From contig CAYLZN010000247.1 in NCBI GenBank assembly GCA_964387935.1, positions 1 through 8,921 of the forward strand: a stretch of 8,921 bases of DNA, written 5' to 3'. The notes beneath the pieces are model-generated. The model had not been told where the DNA came from, searched no databases, and saw only the letters and a program-made list of their open reading frames with translations. Below, piece after piece: positions 1 through 4,673 of this stretch (positions are counted from its first letter, which is position 1; every line of letters begins with the position of its first letter). The DNA comes from CAYLZN01 sp964387935. GTDB lineage: Bacteria > Acidobacteriota > Vicinamibacteria > Vicinamibacterales > JAFNAJ01. Both the position numbers and the translations under genes were made by a program.

Positions 1-2
1 CG

Positions 3-2432
3 GCCCCCTGGACCTGTGCCGCCGAGGACCTGCTCATCCGCGACGTCACCCTGGTCTCGCCGGATCGCCAGACGCCGCTGACCGCGGTGCAGGTCCTGGT
101 GCGGGACGGTCGCATCGCCGCAATCTCCACCACGCCGCTGGATGCCGCAGGCGCCCGGGTCATCGAGGGGCGCGGGCGGTTCCTGGTTCCCGGCCTGATC
201 GACAGCCACGTCCACCTCGACCACGCCACCGGCCTGAAACGCCGCTACACGCCCGACTTCGAGCGCCTGTACGCCGGGTTCCAGCGCCAGCAACCGCGCA
301 GTTACCTCTACTTTGGGTACACCACGCTTGTCGAGAGCAATGGCACTTCCGCCGTCGATCGCGACTTCGATGCGGCTCCGCTGCATCCCCGACGGGAGCA
401 CTGCGCCGCGTTGCCGTTGTCAGACGACTTCCTCGCCACCGATTTCGATTCGGCGGCGGAGTTTCGCGCGGTGTATCCCAACTTCCTGCACGACCGTCAC
501 ACCACGCCGAGCCTGCCCGACGGGGCCGACCCAATGGCGCATACGCCAGCAGCCACTGTGTCCCGCATTGCTGACAGCGGCGCGCGGTGCGTCAAAGTGT
601 ACTTCGAGGAGGCGTTGTGGTGGCCGGGTGGCGAGCGTCCGCGGTTCGGCCTGCCTTCGCGGCAGATCCTGCGCGAGGTGGTGACGGCCGCGCATGCGCG
701 CGGGTTGACCGTGCTGATGCACGGCAACACGCCGGCCGCCCATCGCATCGGCCTCGAGGCTGGCATCGACGTGATGGCGCACGGGCTGTGGGACTGGCGC
801 GGCGCGACGCACGGCCACGACGACATTCCGGCCGAAGTATTGACGGTGGCCGACGCGGTCGCGCGCAGTGAGGTACGCGTGCAGCCGACCTGGATGGCCG
901 GCGCCGGCATGGCCTCGCTGTTCGATGCCGAGGCCCTCGCCGACCCCCGCCTGGTGCGCGTGCTGCCGGCGGAGTATCTCGAGTACCTGCGCGGACCCGC
1001 CCGCCAGGCGCGCGCGGACTACCTCGAGCGATTCGGCCCGGCGATCGAGGACGCCCATGCGCGCGGCGAAGCCGCCAGCGACCAGCCGGCGCAGATCATC
1101 GCCACCTATCTGACGCGTTATCGGCGCATCCTGCAGCGGCAACACGCCGCCGGTGCCCGGTTCCTGTTCGGCAGCGACACCGCGGTCGGCACACCGGGCT
1201 GGGGCAATCCGCCGGGGCTGTCGGGCTATCGCGAGATGCAGGCGTGGGTTGAAGCCGGCATCGACCTGCGCACGGTGCTGCGCGCGGCGACGCTCGACAA
1301 TGCCCGGGCGTTCGGGCTCGGCGATGAGATCGGTAGCATCGAAGTCGGCAAGCGTGCTGACTTGCTGCTGCTCGCGGCCAACCCGCTGGACACGGTCGAG
1401 GCCTATGACCGCATCGAGCAGGTGATTCTCGGTGGCACGGTGATCGAGCGCGGTACGCTGGCCGCCGACGCACCCGCGGCGGTTGGCGTCAGCGTGCTGA
1501 CGGTTCCGGCCAGGGGCGACGCGCCGGGCTTCGCCGCCACGTTGTGGTATCCCGCGCAACCAGGTGTGGAACGTACCCACGGCGCAAGCCGCATCCGGCC
1601 GGGGTATCTCGCGGTGCCCGACGGCGCGCCGGCGCTGGGGGCCTCGGCGCCGCTGATCGTGCTCACGCACGGCACGGGTGGTTCGGCGCAGAGCCTCGCG
1701 TGGCTGGCGACCGGTCTTGCCCGTCGCGGGGCGCTCGTCGTCGCCGCCGATCATCCGGCCAGCAGCGGCGGTGACCCCGAGCGCGCCAGCATGATGCACG
1801 TGTGGACCCAGCCGGCCGATGTGCGGCACCTGCTCGACACCGTGCTCGCGTCGCCCTGGGCGGCGCGCATCGATCCCGCGCGCATCGCGTCGGTCGGCTT
1901 CTCACTGGGCGGCGCCACGGCGATGCTGCTGGCTGGCGGGCGGCTCGACTTCGAACGATTCCCGCAGTTCTGCCGGACCCACGACGACGGTGCGTGCCGG
2001 GCGTTCGCGCGCCATTTCGAGGATGTCGACGCCAGTTTCTACACCCGTGCCAACGGCGACCACCGCGAACCGCGCCTGCGCGCGGCGGTCGCCATCGCGC
2101 CGGGCTTCACCGAGGCCTTTACCGCGGAATCGCTGGCCGCCCAGCGTACCCCGCTGCTGCTGATCACCGGCGCGCGTGACCAGCAACTGCCGCCGACCAC
2201 TCATGTCGAGCCGATGCGGCATCTGCTGCCCGGGCACAGCCGCGTCCTCGACGTCGCCGATGCCCATCACTTCAGCTTCCTGCCAGAGTGCAACGACGGA
2301 GCGGTCGAGCTGCTGGCCGAGAGCGGCGAGGCATTCGTCTGTCAGGAGTTCGGCGCCAGGACGCGTGCGCAGATCCATTCGGAGACGCTGCAGGCCATTG
2401 TCGACTTCCTCGCCGCACACGGCGTGCTGTGA
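3..2432 (+). CDS. Amidohydrolase / dienelactone-hydrolase-like fusion protein (5' partial)
   Basis: Two hydrolases in one chain. The reading frame is open to the window edge. A GTG at 87 is available, but the codons before it already read as an amidohydrolase start (AEDLLIRDVTLVSPD), so the true start and probably a signal peptide lie outside. Numbering from the GTG, domain 1 (about 1-465) is a metal-dependent amidohydrolase of the imidazolonepropionase/prolidase-like type: HxH at 41/43, probable bridging Lys170, His212, His232 and Asp364. Domain 2 (about 480-781) resembles predicted dienelactone hydrolases (COG4188): an ATLWYPA start, an HGTGG oxyanion loop at 528, nucleophile Ser606 in GFSLGG, Asp698 and His727 or His728. 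Two cysteine pairs in domain 2 (FCRTHDDGAC and EC...VC) fit disulfides in an exported protein. Substrates are unknown; amide or ester hydrolysis is inferred. The family call is firm, the function is not. Confidence 0.9.
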   Translation, partial: APWTCAAEDLLIRDVTLVSPDRQTPLTAVQVLVRDGRIAAISTTPLDAAGARVIEGRGRFLVPGLIDSHVHLDHATGLKRRYTPDFERLYAGFQRQQPRSYLYFGYTTLVESNGTSAVDRDFDAAPLHPRREHCAALPLSDDFLATDFDSAAEFRAVYPNFLHDRHTTPSLPDGADPMAHTPAATVSRIADSGARCVKVYFEEALWWPGGERPRFGLPSRQILREVVTAAHARGLTVLMHGNTPAAHRIGLEAGIDVMAHGLWDWRGATHGHDDIPAEVLTVADAVARSEVRVQPTWMAGAGMASLFDAEALADPRLVRVLPAEYLEYLRGPARQARADYLERFGPAIEDAHARGEAASDQPAQIIATYLTRYRRILQRQHAAGARFLFGSDTAVGTPGWGNPPGLSGYREMQAWVEAGIDLRTVLRAATLDNARAFGLGDEIGSIEVGKRADLLLLAANPLDTVEAYDRIEQVILGGTVIERGTLAADAPAAVGVSVLTVPARGDAPGFAATLWYPAQPGVERTHGASRIRPGYLAVPDGAPALGASAPLIVLTHGTGGSAQSLAWLATGLARRGALVVAADHPASSGGDPERASMMHVWTQPADVRHLLDTVLASPWAARIDPARIASVGFSLGGATAMLLAGGRLDFERFPQFCRTHDDGACRAFARHFEDVDASFYTRANGDHREPRLRAAVAIAPGFTEAFTAESLAAQRTPLLLITGARDQQLPPTTHVEPMRHLLPGHSRVLDVADAHHFSFLPECNDGAVELLAESGEAFVCQEFGARTRAQIHSETLQAIVDFLAAHGVL

Positions 2433-2539
2433 CGATCGCGCCGTGTCCGGAGCACTCATGGCGACGGGGAGGAAGATCGGAAGGAAATCGGCCGCCACTT
2501 TCAAGCGTGCGAGGCCCGCCACTCGCTACCGTCTGGCCG
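2433..2539. other. Intergenic gap between the fusion hydrolase and the JAB-like gene
   Basis: These 107 bases have no convincing promoter, terminator hairpin or RNA gene. An ATG at 2458 opens a short basic frame (MATGRKIGRKSAATFKRA...) that runs out of frame into the JAB-like gene and stops at 2652. It has no recognisable domain and I do not call it a gene. Read-through from the hydrolase gene into the JAB-like gene is possible. Confidence 0.4.
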
Positions 2540-3364
2540 ATGGCGAGCGGAGGCCGTGCGCTGCGAGCGCTGGCGCTGGGTGGGGCTCTCACCATTCTGG
2601 CGGCGAGTGGGGGACTCGCTCAGGGTCTGCCGCCGCCCGGCGCGCCGGGTGACGATGGCGACTGCCTGATCGCGGTGGCGCGTGAGGCGTTCGATCACCC
2701 CGCGTGGCGCGAGTGGCGGACGGGTCCACGACAGGCCCGGCTAAACCAGGCGGCCCTCTGCGTGCTCGTGGAGCAGTTTCAGCGGGCGTTCGCGGCACGA
2801 ATGTTCGCCAGGAACAGGCTCCCGTCCCGCGAGGTGCTCGTCGCCTTCGACTGCGGGGGGAACGTGTGTGCGCTGAAGGGCGGCACCGCGAGGCGGGTGG
2901 ACTTCGATGTCGCGTTCGCGCGGCCGCTCGCACAGTCGGGCGCCGACCTCATCCTGGTCCACAACCATCCCGGCGATGGCGGCCTGAGCCTGAACGATCT
3001 CCTCACGCTCGGCGAGCCCGGCGTGGCCGCGATCGTGGCGGTCGGACACGGTGGCAGCGTCTATGCGGCGAGCGCCGGCGCCAGCATGAGCGTCGCCGAG
3101 CTCAAGCACTGGGAGTACCAACGGGCACTGGAGCGGGTCCGGCTCGAACTGTCCGGCCTCCGGGCGACCCGCCCGGCGCTGGGACCGGCGCTCGTCGCGC
3201 ACACGCACCACCTCGTCGCGATGGCGCTGGCCAGGGTGGGCGTGATTCGGTACGAGGCGCGGCTTGGTTTCGGCCGAGCCGTTTCGTACAACCAAGTTAC
3301 GCCTGCGCCGGCCATGATCACGCTCCTCGCGGCAGAAGACCTCAAGAGGGCGCCGCGTCGCTGA
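2540..3364 (+). CDS. Secreted JAB/MPN-like domain protein
   Basis: Predicted exported protein of 274 residues. The ATG at 2540 was chosen because it starts a clear signal peptide: Arg6/Arg9, then a hydrophobic stretch at 10-24 and likely cleavage after GLA (about residue 27). The frame stays open upstream into the previous gene, but that longer version has no hydrophobic start and overlaps the fusion gene. The key region is about 98-175: strand VLVAFDCGGNVCAL, then LILVHNHPGDGGLSLNDLL (HNHP at 141-144, Ser150, Asp153), then IVAVGHGGSVYAA. This order matches JAB/MPN (JAMM) metal-binding folds as in RadC and the JAB-like domains of phage and toxin proteins. The spacing from the second His to Ser is one residue shorter than in RadC, and I see no obvious upstream catalytic Glu, so activity is uncertain. 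The C-terminal part (about 185-274) is helical and unrecognised. No good Shine-Dalgarno sequence or promoter was seen. The 3' end overlaps the convergent DUF2239 gene by 23 bases. Confidence 0.75.
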   Translation: MASGGRALRALALGGALTILAASGGLAQGLPPPGAPGDDGDCLIAVAREAFDHPAWREWRTGPRQARLNQAALCVLVEQFQRAFAARMFARNRLPSREVLVAFDCGGNVCALKGGTARRVDFDVAFARPLAQSGADLILVHNHPGDGGLSLNDLLTLGEPGVAAIVAVGHGGSVYAASAGASMSVAELKHWEYQRALERVRLELSGLRATRPALGPALVAHTHHLVAMALARVGVIRYEARLGFGRAVSYNQVTPAPAMITLLAAEDLKRAPRR

Positions 3365-3914
3365 ACGCGTCCTGCGCGAGTCGCCGCGCGTGATCGCGGA
3401 TGTCCGCCGGCCAGTGCCGGACCTGCGCCTCGAATGCCCCGCGGTTCCCGGCGTACAACGCCCGGCCCGCCTCTTCGAAGCCGGGAAGGTTGCCGGCCAT
3501 CGCCGACATGAAGCGGAACGCGGCATCGGCGGCACTGCGGGCGCGCTGCTTGCCCGGTTCTCGTTTGCGCGCCTCGTCTACCAGCCGCCGCAGGGCGGCG
3601 GAGGCGCCGTTCGGTTGCTGCTCGAGCCATTCCCAGTGGCGGGGCAGCAGCGAGACCTCGCGCGAGACCACCCCGAGCCGAGGCCGCCCCGGGCCCGCCG
3701 GCCCCGGGCGCGGCAGGACCCGCGCCAGCACCTGCTCGACGGTTCCCCGTAAGTCGAAGTCCACGGCCTTGCCGGTCTGGTCGTCGAACACGAACACGAG
3801 GTGCGGTCCGCCCGCGTCGTACTGGGCCTTGATGGCCGGCAGCATGGTCGCCAGCGGTCCCGACGCGATGAGGGTGTCGCCGGCAAACGCCGTGTAGGTC
3901 AGCGAGGTCTCCAT
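3342..3914 (-). CDS. DUF2239 family protein
   Basis: A 190-residue protein that I recognise as DUF2239 from its conserved blocks: YTAFAGDTLIASGPLA (7-22), FDDQTGKAVDFDLRG (43-57), GRPRLGVVSREVSLLPRHWEWL (76-97), GASAALRRLVDEARK (103-117), FRFMSAMAGNLPGFEEAGRALYAG (133-156) and WPADIRDHARRLA (168-180). Length is normal for the family, whose function is not established to my knowledge. Residues 83-116 (strand, helix, helix) look like a ribbon-helix-helix DNA-binding unit, preceded by a Pro/Gly/Arg linker with a GRP core; a DNA-binding role is my inference. The ATG at 3914 is the only good start. It has a strong minus-strand promoter immediately upstream, an 18-bp palindrome over the -10 element, and no room for a normal leader. 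The gene converges on and overlaps the JAB-like gene at its 3' end. Confidence 0.92.
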   Translation of the reverse strand: METSLTYTAFAGDTLIASGPLATMLPAIKAQYDAGGPHLVFVFDDQTGKAVDFDLRGTVEQVLARVLPRPGPAGPGRPRLGVVSREVSLLPRHWEWLEQQPNGASAALRRLVDEARKREPGKQRARSAADAAFRFMSAMAGNLPGFEEAGRALYAGNRGAFEAQVRHWPADIRDHARRLAQDAFSDAAPS

Positions 3915-3923
3915 GACCCCATT

Positions 3924-3941
3924 ATTTTACCCGGGTAAAAT
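3924..3941. promoter_or_regulatory. 18-bp perfect palindrome, probable operator
   Basis: ATTTTACCCGGGTAAAAT is identical on both strands with no central spacer. It covers the -10 hexamer and most of the spacer of the DUF2239 promoter, which is the classic place for a repressor. It also ends in a TAAAAT on the plus strand. No second copy was noticed in the window. The regulator is unknown; self-repression by the DUF2239 protein is one possibility. Confidence 0.7.
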
Positions 3942-3953
3942 CAGATTCGTCAA
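3924..3953 (-). promoter_or_regulatory. sigma70-type promoter of the DUF2239 gene
   Basis: On the minus strand, TTGACG (3953-3948) and TAAAAT (3929-3924) are separated by 18 bases, each one mismatch from consensus. Transcription would start about 5-9 bases past the -10 element, at or just before the ATG at 3914. The mRNA is therefore probably leaderless or has only a few untranslated bases. Only a weak GGGG lies two bases before the ATG, too close to act as a normal ribosome binding site. Confidence 0.65.
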
Positions 3954-4003
3954 CCGGTCCCGCCCTTCTGGAGCAACACGCCGGCGTCTGGGTGGAACCA
4001 GAG

Positions 4004-4032
4004 TGGACACGAAGAGCAAGTGGAGGCATAAT
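4004..4032 (+). promoter_or_regulatory. sigma70-type promoter of vapBC
   Basis: TGGACA (4004-4009) and CATAAT (4027-4032) are separated by 17 bases, each one mismatch from consensus. Transcription would start near 4038-4040, leaving about 23-25 bases before the GTG start of the antitoxin at 4063. This spacing also argues against the upstream in-frame ATG at 4042 as the main start. Confidence 0.6.
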
Positions 4033-4040
4033 GGCTCCAC
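4020..4040. promoter_or_regulatory. Inverted repeat over the vapBC -10 element, probable autoregulatory operator
   Basis: GTGGAG (4020-4025) and CTCCAC (4035-4040) form 6-bp arms around nine bases that contain the -10 hexamer. The segment TGGAGGCAT at 4021 is repeated directly at 4043, 22 bases later, or about two helical turns. Further GTGGA copies lie at 3992 and 4003. VapBC complexes usually repress their own promoter through the ribbon-helix-helix antitoxin, and repeated short half-sites around the promoter fit that role. Assignment to VapB is inference. Confidence 0.5.
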
Positions 4041-4052
4041 GATGGAGGCATT

Positions 4053-4057
4053 AAGGA
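4053..4057 (+). promoter_or_regulatory. Ribosome binding site deciding the vapB start
   Basis: AAGGA lies five bases before the GTG at 4063. No comparable site is placed correctly for the in-frame ATG at 4042, whose nearest GGAGG is 15 bases away. The GTG start also makes the protein begin with the family's usual NLSIKEVP stretch. Confidence 0.65.
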
Positions 4058-4062
4058 ACAAC

Positions 4063-4290
4063 GTGAACCTCTCAATCAAAGAGGTCCCTGATCAGTTGGC
4101 AGAAGCCCTGCGTGAGCGGGCCCGGGCCAATCACCGGTCGATCCAGGGGGAACTGATGGCGATGCTCGAAACCTATATTGGAGCCCGCCCGTTCAATGCC
4201 CGCCGCCTCCTGGGGCAGGTGCGGGCCGTGGGCCTCCGCACTGCAGACGAATCGGTTCAGATGATCCGCGACGACAGGGACGCGCGATGA
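4063..4290 (+). CDS. vapB: VapB/FitA-type ribbon-helix-helix antitoxin
   Basis: A 75-residue antitoxin. The frame is open back to 3913, but the GTG at 4063 was chosen for its ribosome binding site and promoter position. The ribbon-helix-helix domain fills the N-terminal half: strand NLSIKEV (2-8), first helix from P9 to about N23, then HRSIQGELMAMLETYI (24-39), which carries the RSxxxE pattern typical of FitA-like antitoxins. The remaining 36 residues would wrap around the toxin and block its active site. The stop codon overlaps the vapC start (ATGA), so the two are translationally coupled. The protein neutralises VapC and probably represses the operon. ATG 4042 would add seven residues (MEALRNN) and cannot be fully excluded. 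Confidence 0.88.
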   Translation: MNLSIKEVPDQLAEALRERARANHRSIQGELMAMLETYIGARPFNARRLLGQVRAVGLRTADESVQMIRDDRDAR

Positions 4291-4670
4291 ACCGCGTCGT
4301 CGTCGACGCGTCGGTCATGGCGACCGTCACGTTTGGAGAGGCCGGCGCCGACGGGTGGGTCGCGCACCTCGAGGACGCGGCCGTCTACGCGCCGACGCTG
4401 CTCCAGTACGAACTGCAGAGCGTGGCCCGAAAGAAATGCGCGAAGCATCCCGACCGGGCACGCGCCATTCTCCAGTGCCTGGCGCTGACCCTGGCACCCG
4501 AGCAGGGCATCACCTGGATGGACCCGAATCCGCTGGACGTCGTGGTGCTCGCCAACGCCACCGGGCTATCTACCTACGACGCGACCTACCTGTGCCTGGC
4601 GGGGATGCTCGAAGCGGACCTCCTCACGCGCGACCAGGCGCTCGCGGCCGCGCCCGACGTGTTCGCGTGA
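4287..4670 (+). CDS. vapC: VapC-type PIN-domain ribonuclease toxin
   Basis: A 127-residue PIN-domain toxin of normal length. All four acidic metal-binding residues are present: Asp7 (VVVDASV), Glu42 (LLQYELQSV), Asp98 (STYDATYLCLA) and Asp116 (LLTRDQAL). VapC toxins are Mg/Mn-dependent endoribonucleases that commonly cut tRNA or rRNA; the target here cannot be read from sequence. The gene shares four bases with vapB, so both come from one mRNA driven from near 4004-4032. The intact active site suggests a working toxin rather than a relic. The stop lies three bases from that of the convergent oxidoreductase. Confidence 0.93.
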   Translation: MNRVVVDASVMATVTFGEAGADGWVAHLEDAAVYAPTLLQYELQSVARKKCAKHPDRARAILQCLALTLAPEQGITWMDPNPLDVVVLANATGLSTYDATYLCLAGMLEADLLTRDQALAAAPDVFA

Positions 4671-4673
4671 TCA

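Noticed and set aside
420..1829. Open frame of 469 codons on the minus strand, antisense to the fusion hydrolase
   Set aside because: Composition is typical of a GC-driven shadow frame, and the opposite strand keeps complete catalytic motifs.
2288..2539. Upstream extension of the JAB-like gene, overlapping the fusion hydrolase
   Set aside because: The extension is an Arg-rich out-of-frame reading of the hydrolase C-terminus. The ATG at 2540 starts a proper signal peptide.
2458..2652. Small basic frame starting at 2458
   Set aside because: It overlaps the JAB-like gene out of frame, has no family resemblance, and shows no promoter.
2955..2985. HNHP motif read as an HNH nuclease
   Set aside because: An HNH nuclease needs separated His, Asn and His residues in a beta-beta-alpha fold, usually with Cys pairs. 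Here HNHP followed by S..D and the flanking strands fit JAB/MPN instead.
3685..3715. GC-rich inverted repeat (CCGGGCCCG...CCCCGGGCG) as a terminator or hairpin
   Set aside because: It lies inside the DUF2239 coding sequence, encodes its Pro/Gly/Arg linker, and has no T-run.
3913..4062. N-terminal extension of the vapB antitoxin to the ATG at 3913
   Set aside because: It would include both promoters and both palindromes, lacks a ribosome binding site, and gives residues not found in FitA-type antitoxins.
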